Shown here piece after piece: positions 1-9,356 of a DNA stretch of 64,000 bases. The notes under the pieces are model-generated. The model saw only the letters and a list, made by a program, of their open reading frames with translations, was not told the origin of the DNA and searched no databases. Both the position numbers and the translations under genes were made by a program. Position 1 is the first letter of the stretch; each line of letters opens with the position of its first letter. This DNA is from Simmondsia chinensis (taxonomy: Eukaryota > Streptophyta > Magnoliopsida > Caryophyllales > Simmondsiaceae), in contig JAGTTD010000011.1 of NCBI GenBank assembly GCA_018398585.1, forward strand, positions 19,831,346-19,895,345. Reading direction: 5' to 3'.

Positions 1-1082
1 AGTAATAGAGGTTGCTGAAAATTCTTGAAAAATTCCACTTCCTTCACTGTCAGAAATAAATGTGTTGCTCAAATGGAATGTGATTGGTGTTATTATGATT
101 TTGAGAAGATGTAATAACTTGTTCGCATCAAGAAGCTTCCATATGGATGGAAATTGAGCTGAAATCTGTCATATCCACAACTATGTGGTGTATTGGTTTA
201 ACACTACTGTATTTTTAAGCTCTGCAGCACAACATGTGGAATTAGGAAGCAATCAAGATTTTGTTGAGCTTGGTCTGAGATGGTTTAGTAAGTGGATGTT
301 TAAGCAATATAAATTTTGGATAGGATCCAAGATGAAATGGTTGCAGCTACATTCTTATGGGATGTCAATGTGTTTTGTCACCAAGATCAAGATATGGGGT
401 TGTTTTAGTTGCAATTGGGAATTTCTTCAAGCATATTTTGATCCTTGGTTCACTTGGTTTGAGTTTGGAAGGCCTCCCGAGGTGTTCAAGGACTTCATAT
501 GCAGTCTTATGGGTTTAGCGACATTCAAATTCTGTTATGCAGCATACTACAAGTAGAATTTCAGAAGTGTAGATGCGTTTTATGGTTCTCTGCAGCAGGA
601 TAGAGTTTTGAGCTGTATTATCTGCATCATGAGGTGTCGTGGGTGTGTTGTTGATGTTGGGATGGTTTGGTTTGATCAGTGCAGACATCCGAAAGAGTAC
701 TACACATTCAAATGCAAACATTGTGTCAAAACAAGAGTCATACTCATAGTTCATCATTGGTTCGTTTCAACTGCAACAAATTTCAGCAAGTCCAGTTGTA
801 GTACAATTCAGTTCCTGATATGCATCGAGTGTGTTCATAGATGCTAAATTTTGTAGTTGCAGCTCTACAGCCAATTTACTTCATGTTCAGCTCATGTTCA
901 GTACCCAGATGTTCTTAACTGCAGACTTCAGCATGAGTTCATCAATTTCAGCTCTCCTTTCCACAACAATAAGTGTTCTTGAAGGTCTCAACTCTTTTCA
1001 TGATTCTTGGGGACAAGAATCTTTTAAAGGAGGGAGTAATGTTATGATTCTCATAATAGGGGGCATAAGAAATAGAGTATAA
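1..1082 (+). pseudogene. Decayed C-terminal part of the E0/E2 family's unidentified ORF
   Basis: This is homologous to the last third of the E2 reading frame. The best stretch (about 185-556) shares FLSSAA-HVELGSNQ and WFSKWMFKQYKFWI with E2. The frame has several stops here (for example TAG at 554-556, where E2 reads CAA), and at the position of the E2 stop at 12281 this copy reads TGT. It has a 15-codon stretch around residues FEFGRPPEVF that E2 lacks, an in-frame difference. The last part (831-1082) is in another frame and ends with DSWGQESFKGG, running through the polypurine tract into the LTR. No known domain is recognised. Confidence 0.6.
1002..1039 (+). promoter_or_regulatory. Stem-loop plus polypurine tract of E0
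   Basis: A perfect 8-bp stem GATTCTTG / CAAGAATC (1002-1009, 1014-1021) surrounds the loop GGGA. A purine-rich tract AAAGGAGGGAG (1026-1036) follows and directly precedes the LTR. The tract is the expected primer for plus-strand DNA synthesis. The stem recurs at the same place in E2, E3 and E5. Confidence 0.75.
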
Positions 1083-1539
1083 ATGTAATAAGGTGTTGAA
1101 TATAGCTGATTGAGTTGTATTAGCAAGTCGATATTGTAACTAGAATAAGTCTTGATGTAATTAGTTGCATAAGTCCCTTGGTAAGTCATGTAATAAGTGA
1201 ACTTTAGTGGTATGTAGCTTAGGTGGTCAATGGCTGGTCAAGTTAGGTGGCTCATTAGAAGGGGGCGGTTAAGTCGGTTAGCCCATTGGTCCTCATGCAT
1301 TGTATCTCTAGATATTTTTAGTCATAAGCCATCCTAAGAGATAGTAGTATAAATTTGTAGAGCTTCTCTTGAAGAGCTCATAACTTTGATGAATGAAAAT
1401 TGATATCTTTGATATCTCTCTCTATACTTCTCATCTCCTTTCACTTCTTATCTCATCTAAACTCTAAATTCTCTCCTTATCTCATACTCTCACTATCTCA
1501 ACCTAGGTTAAGTTCTAAGAGTAATCTTGAATCTTAACA
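1040..1539 (+). repeat. 3' LTR of E0 (500 bp)
   Basis: Starts TGTTATGATTCTCATAATAG and ends CTTAACA (TG...CA). It matches the two E2 LTRs (7832-8311 and 12541-13007) with many small differences. Its 3' half has a pyrimidine-rich stretch (CTTCTCATCTCC-like runs), which is also found in the LTRs of E3 and E5. Confidence 0.85.
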
Positions 1540-1560
1540 ACTGACAGAGTCTTAGTTGAA

Positions 1561-1731
1561 ATGAACCCAACCTTGTCCTATACTGCTACCTTTATTACAA
1601 AGGAAGTGGCAAGACAGACAGTAGTTGAGGTTGAGCCTATCTTAGTTAGACATGTTAAGGCTCAAAATGGCTTGGTTCAAGCCATTAGAGAGGAGATCAG
1701 ACAACGTAGGCCAGCAAAAAGCACCCACTAG
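1561..1731 (+). pseudogene. E1 gag, N-terminal fragment
   Basis: An ATG at 1561 opens a frame that begins MNPTLSYTATF and continues to a TAG at 1729-1731. It has no motif by itself. Its position, directly before sequence that leads into the gag core at 2498, suggests it is the start of gag. Sequence 1732-2497 is frame-broken gag spacer that also holds the homopolymer run at 2299-2344. Confidence 0.4.
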
Positions 1732-2298
1732 ATATCCTTGTGAGGCTCCTTCTAGCTCACGATTACCAGTTACTTAGGTTGACTATATTGTCCTTGAGAG
1801 AACAGAAAACGTAGTTATAGCTAACCCAAATGTCACAAACTTAGAGTCCAGCTATAGGAACAACAATGTGCCCCTTTGGGTTGTTGGCCCTTCGAATCAG
1901 AGTTTTTCTTTGGCCCCGAGGGATCTTAATGCCGATGCGCTAGTGTTACCTGTCCCTGAGATAGGGGGCACAACTGTTCATACCCTCCTCAGGTGGTAGA
2001 GGTTGCCTCAAGGCCTACCCAAGGCCTTGAAGTAGGAATGTAAGGGCAGGTACCCACTTCTATGGGCCAACCTCTCAGCCTCTCTTTCCTAGATCTCTTC
2101 ATGCTTACCGCACTAGGGGGCAAGTTAACCACCCACTTCCTCAAGATTACAACTTGGGGACTAATCAAGCAAGGATGAACCAACAGCTTGCTAATATTGG
2201 TATGCTCCCAGGCATGTCATATAACACAGATCCTGCTGGGACATACTTCATGGCCAACCAAGGGCATAGCTAAGTTGATCAGGGGGGTTACCCCGGGG

Positions 2299-2302
2299 TT
2301 TT

Positions 2303-2344
<42 letters not shown>
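2299..2344. repeat. Homopolymer block: 14 T followed by 32 G
   Basis: An uninterrupted T run (2299-2312) passes directly into a G run (2313-2344) inside decayed E1 gag. Poly-glycine or poly-proline readings through it are meaningless. The length is likely unreliable, since such runs are commonly mis-sized in sequencing and assembly. Confidence 0.9.
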
Positions 2345-2346
<2 letters not shown>

Positions 2347-2497
2347 ACAATTGTTCCCACACCCATTTTTAATGGGTGCTTACGGATATCCTGTATATTC
2401 CCCTCAAGATCCTCCCCCACTTGGGGGGCAATGGCAGGTGCATAACCAAGTGGCTAACCTACTCCTCTAGGACCAATTTGCTGCCCTCATCAAGCAG

Positions 2498-3433
2498 ATG
2501 TATGGGCTAGGCCTCAGAAGGGTCAATATACCCTTATACAATAAAGCTTACCCTGACTACATAGATAGGGACTATCCTTTTCCTCGAGGATACAAACTTC
2601 CCGAGTTTACGCTTTTCTCTGAAGAAGGGACTGTATCTGTCCTCGAGTACTTGGTAAGATTTAATTACCGCTGCAGAGAAGCAGCTGATAATCAATATCT
2701 CAGGCTTAGATTGTTCCCCACTTCTTTAATTGGGACCGCTTTTCAATGATACGTTAGCCTGTTGCCTAATTTCATCTATTATTGGAATGACATGGCTAGG
2801 CAATTCCAGGCTCTGTTCCTAAGAATGGAACTAGGAACTTGTTAAGATCGAGATTAAATCTTGATCTTAACCTAAGAATTAAGAGAATATGAGATGAGAA
2901 AGAAGGGAAGGAGATGAGAAAGTAGAGAGGATTAGATGAGAGAAAGAAGTTTTAATCTCAAGAGATTAATTGATATTTTTCATTCAATGCCTCTTACAAT
3001 CCATAAACCGCTATTTAAAGAACAAAAACAAAAGAACATCAACACACAACTCCTGCCAAAAAATGCTGACAACAACTTAACCCTAACTAACAAACTTTGG
3101 CGCTAAAACTGTTTTAAACAAACAAGCATACCCGCCTTATTATATTTGAATTACAACTTGAAGGAACATAACAGAACTTCCATGTCTGACTTGGCTCGAA
3201 TGAGGCAAAAGCCAGGTGAATTAGTGGAAGATTACATTAACTGGTTCAAGAGAGCCATGTTAAAATGTATTGTAGCCCTTCCTGAAGTTGAATATGCCAA
3301 GCTGGCCTTGAATGGCTTGGATATTTAATTTAGGAAGAAATTCGATGGCTCTAACTTCACGATGATCTTACAACTGGCAGAATGTGCCGCCAGATATGAG
3401 ATCGTCTTAAAAGAAGAAAGCCTGAAGCAAAGT
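2498..3433 (+). pseudogene. E1 gag core (capsid-like region), split by a solo LTR
   Basis: The frame from 2498 has the retrotransposon gag core: KLPEFTLFSEEG, then the stretch ending YLRLRLFPTSLIGTAFQ, then decayed sequence that reads on to FQALFLRMELGT at 2839. Gag resumes at 3174 with SMSDLARMRQKPGELVEDY and NWFKRAM. Removing the solo LTR (2840-3173) and one copy of its target duplication rejoins the two halves. A stop after LNGLDI (about 3326) and the downstream frame to about 3433 still read as gag (LQLAECAARYEI). The gene packages element RNA; this copy is dead. Confidence 0.75.
2840..3173 (-). repeat. Solo LTR of the E3 (chromovirus-like) family
   Basis: The 334-bp block begins TGTTAAGATCGAG on the + strand and ends GGAACATAACA. 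It is flanked by perfect 5-bp duplications GAACT (2835-2839 and 3174-3178). It aligns with the E3 LTRs (13008-13293 and 18178-18486), so transcription would run on the - strand. It is the product of recombination between the two LTRs of an E3-type element that inserted into E1 gag. Confidence 0.9.
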
Positions 3434-3434
3434 A

Positions 3435-3803
3435 GTGTGCAACCTAATCGAAGAGGATGAAGATCCTTCACATGAGATTGACATCGCTAAATATGTCAAG
3501 GGACTTCCTATGGCTCGCATTCTTTTGGTTACGAAGGATATCAAAGCCAGGATGTCTTATCAATCCCAAGACTTGAGAAAATACTCGTTTGACCTCTCAA
3601 GAGCCGATGTAATATTCAATTGGCTTGAGATAAATAGCAAACTCAAGATCAGAGGTAAACATAGACAGCCTGAACCAAATTTTACGAAGCGGAAGGTACA
3701 TTGTAAATGGCATAATTCGTTGACCCATTCAACGAAGAACTGCGTCTACGTGGTTCAGAACACCTTAGAAGCAAAGGAATTGATCTTCATGGGAGAAGGA
3801 TAG
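3435..3803 (+). pseudogene. E1 gag, C-terminal part with a variant zinc-knuckle-like motif
   Basis: The frame of about 122 residues contains VHCKWHNSLTHSTKNC (about 3691-3738), the CxxH...H...C arrangement typical of gag in Tat-type plant elements rather than a classic CCHC knuckle. It follows the capsid-like core and ends at a TAG near 3801. It would bind element RNA. Its ATG is internal and is not the natural start. Confidence 0.65.
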
Positions 3804-5247
3804 GCAGGCATTGATAAAGATCCACTCCCCAGTCTTGCCCAAGTTAATATAATTAAGGTAGCAAAGCCTTATGATTCCTATAACAGCCAAACTAATGGCA
3901 GACCTCTGTGTAGGATGGGTAGAGACAAAGATAGTCTGGCAGTGGCTAATGCTATGCTTGCCAGCATGTTAAAGTCAGGAACACTGAGGTTTCCTAGAAC
4001 TTCGGTGAGGTTGCCAGAAGATTATTGCAATGGCTGAACATCTGACACACGATTGTGTTATGTTTAGTAGGTTCTTGAAAAAGAAATTAAAAGAGGGAGT
4101 TATTCTCCTCTTTAACGAAGAAGAGTTAGCCGTGGGAATTCTTACTGACGACCATTGGCAGACAGCCTTTGCTTCTAAGAAGCAGGCATCAAGGAAGCTC
4201 TTGCACCCTGCACATGACCTCTGCGGGGGTAGTGGCCCAAGTTGGTGTCTTATATGAAGAAACTGAGTCTTTCCCAAAGAGAAATCCAACTCCCTTAGCA
4301 AAGACATCACTAACGGGACCTCCTCTAGGTCTTACTTCGAAGAGCCAGATCATCCTTAAGACTAGGCATCCAAGGAGAAATCCGAAATTGCACTTACTGG
4401 ACATGGACACCAGTCAAGGACCATAACAATTAGGACACTAGCTTTCCGGGCTCCAATTTTGTAATGTTCGGAGAAGGAGTCACCTCGATCAAGAGGAGGT
4501 TACTCCCTTTAGTCTTACTCGAACCCAGAAGAGGAGGCAACCACAGAAAAAGGTAGCGTAGCGAAGGACTCTGCTCGATACTTGCTTAACTACGTTCTCT
4601 CAAGAGTAGGCCAGGGTCCATAAGGGCAAGCAAACTGAGCCTATGGATCTTGAAGGTCCAACAATTGAGTCTAAGCCTGTTGCTATTGCTGAAAAAGGGC
4701 AACTGCACAGAAGATTGAGAGGTGGACCAGTCTCTCATCTTCTGAAGAACAAGAATCTTGGTGGGACCAGCTTGCCTAGAGCTCATTGGCTCGGAAATCA
4801 ATTGATGACAAAGAGGAGTATTCCCCTCTCAGCATCAACGTAGTGGAACCTCAAGGCCGTGTTAACACAATATGGTCTGATATCGAGAATGACTTCCACA
4901 CTTCTCCAACCTCTGGAGGAGTCTCAAGCTCTATCAATTGATCCAAAAGACCAACCTCTAGTGCAAGACATGCTAACTGATGGCAATCCTCAAAAGCATG
5001 ATTAGGATGTGCCCATGGATGGTAGGCTTTAAAAGGAAATAGATCAAGGGATCCGAATAGAATTCGGGATGCTTCCTAAAGAGGTTGATGTTAAAAATGC
5101 CTAGCTCCTTCCTTTGGAGTTCATGGCAATTGACACTCAAGAAGGACTGAAGGGGGATGTTATAGCAGAAGATGAGGATCCCTAAGTGGAACTTGTGGCA
5201 GAAGTTGTAGCCTCGAAAGGTTTAAAGTTAATACCCTAACGTCTAAA
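3804..5247 (+). other. E1 gag-protease spacer, frame-broken
   Basis: Both strands show only short frames interrupted by stops. The position between gag and protease implies decayed polyprotein spacer. No domain could be recognised. Confidence 0.5.
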
Positions 5248-5877
5248 TTGCCAGATGATTCACCTGAAATAATGAAGATCATGTTTGATGGGCCTAATAC
5301 TGCCCATAAACACATCAAGCCCCTGTACATCAAGGCCAAATTTGATAACATTCTGGTGAATAGGGTCTTGGTGGATAATGGCACCATCATCAATGTCCTA
5401 CCTTCTTATATGTTAGGGGTCATTGGTAAATCTCGAGATGACCTGATTACTTTCGATGTTGCAACATGTTGCTTTTCTAGAGCTACTACCAAGTCTAAAG
5501 GGGTCATCCCGATTGAGTTAACTATTGGCAGCTTAAGTAAGCTAACAGCTTTCTTTGTAGTAGATACTACACCGAGCTACAACACTTGACTCGGGAGAGA
5601 TTGGTTACACGCCAATTATTGTATCCCATCTTCATCGCACCAATTGATAATCTTCTGGAACCACAACATGTATGAGATTGTTATAGCAGATAACAGGCCA
5701 TTCATGGCTTGCTCCAACTATGCTGAGGAAAAATTCTATAAAGATGTCGTGGGACTGCTTGACGCCAAAGGGACCACTCTAAAGTTTGCCCAACAACAAG
5801 AAACAATGGCCATCCTTGACCACCCACTCACTAAAGCTGAGGTTGGTCAAGTTGATATGGAGTCTGAAGACTCTTGA
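5248..5877 (+). pseudogene. E1 aspartic protease (retropepsin) region
   Basis: The active-site loop RVLVDNGTIINVLP (about 5365-5406) corresponds to the retropepsin D-[TN]-G motif. The flap and C-terminal half follow (FFVVDTTPSYNT, then a TGA at 5587-5589). Past this stop the frame reads LGRDWLHANYCIPS, the usual end of plant gypsy protease, and continues to about 5877. The enzyme would cleave the polyprotein. At least one in-frame stop makes this copy inactive. Confidence 0.75.
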
Positions 5878-6170
5878 TTTCTGGGGATGCATGAGGGCCC
5901 TTCTTAAAGAAGAAGATCTTCAAGGCACACCAGAACCCTTGTGCAGGGGAGACAAGACCTCCCACTAATGGCCCGAGAGGCCATTTCCTCGACACTAGAG
6001 AGGCTCGTAGCGTGGCAAGCTAAGGATCAACTTTGGACTGAACAACCATTCAATGGCTTTGAGGTCCAGGTGATGCAAGAAAAAGAGTTGGAACTCTCTA
6101 ACTTGAGAGCAACACCAGCCAAGATGGAGGATTTAAGGGTGGAAGTTCAAGACCCCTCCTCGAGGTTAAA

Positions 6171-7024
6171 TTGGGCTCCACAGAAGACTCGAGAGCTACC
6201 TATCTGAGCACTCTGCTTTCCGAGGATCAGAGAGAGCAGAATTTGACCTTATTTCATGAGTTCAAGGACTACTTTACTTGGGACCATTACGAGATGCCTG
6301 TCCCAGATAGAAAGATGGTTAAGTGTAGGCTTCCTATTAAGCCAGGCTCGAGGCCCATTATTTAAGCCTAGAGGAGAATGTCCTGACAAGTTATTGATTT
6401 GGTCAAGGAGGAGATCAAAGGACTTTTAAAGGCCAAATTTATCAAGACTGCCAAGTAAGTTGAATGGTCAGAAAATACTGTTCCGGTCACTAAGAAAAAT
6501 GGTAAAATGAGGGTCTGTACTGATTCAAGAGATCTGAATGCAGCCACCCTAAGGATGAATACCCAATGTTTGTTGTTGATGTGCTTATTGGCTCAACATC
6601 GAGGCATGAGGTCTTGTCTTTTATGGATGGCAACTGTGGGTACTACCAATTTATGATTGCTTCGAAGGATACCCATAAGACATCATTCAGATGTCCTGGG
6701 TCAATAGAAACCATTGAGTGGGTGGCTATGCTGTTTGGCTTGAAAAATGTTGGTGCCACCCACCAAAGAGCTATGAACATGATCTTTTATGATCTCATCG
6801 GCAAGACCATGGAAGTCTACAATGATGATATTGTGGTTAAATCAAAGTTCCAAGTCAAACACTTGGTAGACTTGAGGGGGGCATTCCTTAGAATGAGGAC
6901 TTATAACCTTAAGATGAATCCATTAAGGTGTGTCTTTGGAGTACATGCTAGAAACTTTCTTAGTTTTTTAGTACACCAGAGGGGCATTAAGGTGGACATT
7001 AATAAGACTAAGGCCATTCAATAG
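6171..7024 (+). pseudogene. E1 reverse transcriptase
   Basis: RT motifs appear in order: LPIKPGSRPI (about 6330), VTKKNGKMRVCTDSRDLN (about 6490-6543), the first catalytic Asp in SFMDGNCGYYQF (about 6617), LFGLKNVGATHQRAMN, and the catalytic loop YNDDIVVKS (about 6820-6846), where the usual Y-V/L-D-D is Y-N-D-D. Stops lie at about 6363, 6369 and 7022, and there is a frame change near 6552. It would copy element RNA to DNA. It is decayed but easy to identify. Confidence 0.85.
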
Positions 7025-7660
7025 GCCAAACCCGCCTTCAAGCAAAAAAGAGCTCCAACGCTTCTTGGGGCAGGTTAATTTCCTAAGATGTTTCATCTCA
7101 AATGTCATAGCAAAAACGAAAGTCTTCTCTCCACTACTGAGGCTCAAGACTGAGAAGGACTTCAAGTGGGAGGAGCCAAATCAAGCAGCATTTGAGGCCA
7201 TCAAGGAGTACCTGATCAGGCTGCTGATTCTCATTCTGCCAAAGTAGGGCAATCCTATTCTCTTTCCGGCAACGTAGGGTAAACCTTTGAAGATTTATGT
7301 CTTTGCTTCTATGGAATCCATTTGTTGCTTGATTGTACAAGAAAATGAGCAAGGGTTTGAACAGGCTATGTTCTACCTTAGCCGTTGCTTAAATGATTGT
7401 GAAATAAAATACTCCTCAATTGAGAAACTATGTCTATCTTTATTCTATGCATCAATAAAATTGAAACATTATTTCCTGGTTGTTATCATATACTTGGTTG
7501 CTTAGATAGATGTATTTAAATATATGCTCGATAAACCCTTGACAAGAAGGAGATTGAATAAGTGGAATGTTGCTCTACTTTAGATTGAGTTGGTCTATGT
7601 ATCACAAAAGTCAGTTAAGGGTCAAGCCTTAGCAATCTTTTTAGTTGACCACCCAAGCAT
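7025..7660 (+). pseudogene. E1 connection and first RNase H domain
   Basis: The RT-RNase H connection reads LLGQVNFLRCFISNV and DFKWEEPNQAAFEAIKEYL (about 7165-7214). RNase H follows (LKIYVFASMESICCLIVQ, FYLSRCL, YSSIEKLCLSLFYA). The residue equivalent to the first catalytic Asp appears to be missing (VFASMES). This fits the known degeneration of the original RNase H in Tat elements that carry a second one. Several stops are present. Confidence 0.7.
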
Positions 7661-7665
7661 TCATA

Positions 7666-7831
7666 CTGGCTTAGACCACAAGCCACAGCAGCTCCTAGTG
7701 GTGGAAATGGTCCCTTGGAAACTATACTTTGATAGATCAAGGACCAATTCAAGTGCTGGAGTTGGAATTGTGATGGAATCCCCCGTTGGGGTCATCACTA
7801 AATTAGCTGTTACTTTAGTTGGCAAGGGTTC
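7666..7831 (+). pseudogene. E1 second RNase H, first half
   Basis: The frame shows VVEMVPWKLYFDRS, which carries the first catalytic Asp of the extra (archaeal-type) RNase H found in Tat elements, then AGVGIVMESP. It breaks off at 7831 where E2 inserted and resumes at 18503. The homologous E4 copy (26449-26740) is uninterrupted here and confirms the junction. Confidence 0.75.
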
Positions 7832-8311
7832 TGTTATGATTCTCATAATAGGGGGCATATGAAATAGAGTACAAATGTAAAAGGGTATTGAATATAGCTG
7901 ATTGAGTTGTATTAGCGTGTGGATTTTGTAACTAGAATACGTCTTGATGTAATTAGTTGCATGAGTCCCTTGTTAAGTCATGTAAGAAGTGAAGTCTAGA
8001 GCTTGTTAGCTGCGGTGGTCGAGCTAGTGGTCAATGCTGGTCAATAGTGGCAGCTAAGCAAGTGGTTGGCAGTTATAGCATGAGTTAGATGCAATGTAAT
8101 AGATCATGTCATGTGAGTAGTATAAATAGTAAGGCTTAGGCTTGTAATCTCATAACTTTGATAAATGAAATTGATATCTTTGATATATCTCTCTCTACTT
8201 CTCATCTCCTTTCCCTTCTTATCTCATCTAAACTCTAAATTCTCTCCTCATCTTATACTCTCACTATCCCAACCAAGGTAAAGGTCCAAGAGTAATCTTT
8301 GAATCTTAACA
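7832..8311 (+). repeat. 5' LTR of E2 (480 bp)
   Basis: Starts TGTTATGATTCTCATAATAG, ends GAATCTTAACA, and is followed by the PBS. It closely matches 12541-13007. The promoter should lie in its centre (around GAGTAGTATAAATAG, about 8117-8131, a TATA-like motif). Confidence 0.9.
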
Positions 8312-8313
8312 AT

Positions 8314-8326
8314 TGGTATCAGAGCC
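8314..8326 (+). promoter_or_regulatory. Primer binding site of E2 (initiator tRNA-Met)
   Basis: TGGTATCAGAGCC lies two bases after the LTR end. It is the classic complement to the 3' end of plant initiator tRNA-Met. The same site occurs in E3 (- strand) and E5. Confidence 0.95.
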
Positions 8327-9356
8327 TTGATTTGCTTCCGAATCAAGCTCAAAAATCAGGAAAAATACAAAATCTGATTGATTGTGTTGCAATTAATCAA
8401 CAAAAATAGTTTGATACCGATTTAGTCCAGTTTTAGGTGATCAAGAATTCAATTCTGAATTCTGAACTTGAAGCGTTTATGTACTGTCATATGCATTGTT
8501 GATCTGCAAGTGCCTGGGAATTGCTTTCGGTTGGGATAAATCTGATTGAGTTACATTGAAGAAAGTTTAATTGATCAGTATTTGTTGATTACATTTAACA
8601 TCAAATCTGATTCAGATTGAATTCAGTAGAATTGATCAAGCAACAGCTGCTGAAGTTGAGTGCTGAGCATAATTGTTCTTGATCAAACATTCATCTGATC
8701 AGTGGGAGAAGAAGTTAAAGTGAGTTGCTGGATCAATCCTATGCTTGATCAGAATCAGTAATCAGCTTAGCAAGCCAAATTGAGGTGATTTCAGATTCTA
8801 CAATTCAGTATTTGAGGTTGAGGTAACTGTTCTCTGAACTTCAAATTGCATTTTCAATCAGAGTATGCTTGTTGCTAATTTGTAATATAATTCGTGTTAA
8901 TAAGCATAGAAGTGGTGCGAATTCAGTTGATTCTTAAGAATTATATGTTATTGAGTTGAGATTTGCTTAGATGCGAATCTGACATTGAACTGAGAACCGA
9001 AGGTGTGAAATCTGATTTCGTTCTTGAAGATTGCTTTGAGTATTGTGTTGAGGACTTGATTGCGGTCTAGAGTCGAGCCTAATTTAGAATTGTAAGTCTG
9101 TTACTCAAGAAGCATCTCAGTTAGGGTTGGTTCGAGTTCTCTGTGTGCGAAAATCTGCGTATTAGGGTTTTTACTCAGTGACGTTTGAGGAGCCGTTAGC
9201 AAGTGATTGTTTGTGCAAGTGAGGGAGTATAATTTCCTTAAGCAATCAACTGTGGAGGTGATTCAAATCGAATTTTGTTCCTCTGCGAACTGAGTTGGTT
9301 CATATCTCTGCGAAACTGAGCTGTTCCAGATCGAAGCATTGTTGTTCATTGCAAAT
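8327..9356 (+). other. E2 leader, about 1 kb, non-coding
   Basis: No long frame is open. The first part resembles the E5 leader (GCTTCC..AATC.AGCTC, and TTGCAATTAATCAACAAAAA at about 8389), which points to a common ancestor. A packaging signal would be expected here but none can be shown. Confidence 0.6.

Larger units (their letters stand above)
1..1539 (+). mobile_element. E0: 3' end of a pol-less LTR retroelement (same family as E2), cut by the window edge
   Basis: The block consists of internal sequence (1-1039) followed by a 3' LTR (1040-1539). It aligns throughout with E2 positions about 11691-13007 plus the E2 LTR end, so E0 and E2 are two copies of one family. The LTR begins TGTTATGATTC and ends CTTAACA. 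The sequence right after it (from 1540) is gag of the older element E1, so E0 sits inside E1. The left half and the left target duplication lie outside the window. Confidence 0.85.

Noticed and set aside
2188..2445. Frames with long Gly or Pro runs on both strands
   Set aside because: Created by the T14-G32 homopolymer.
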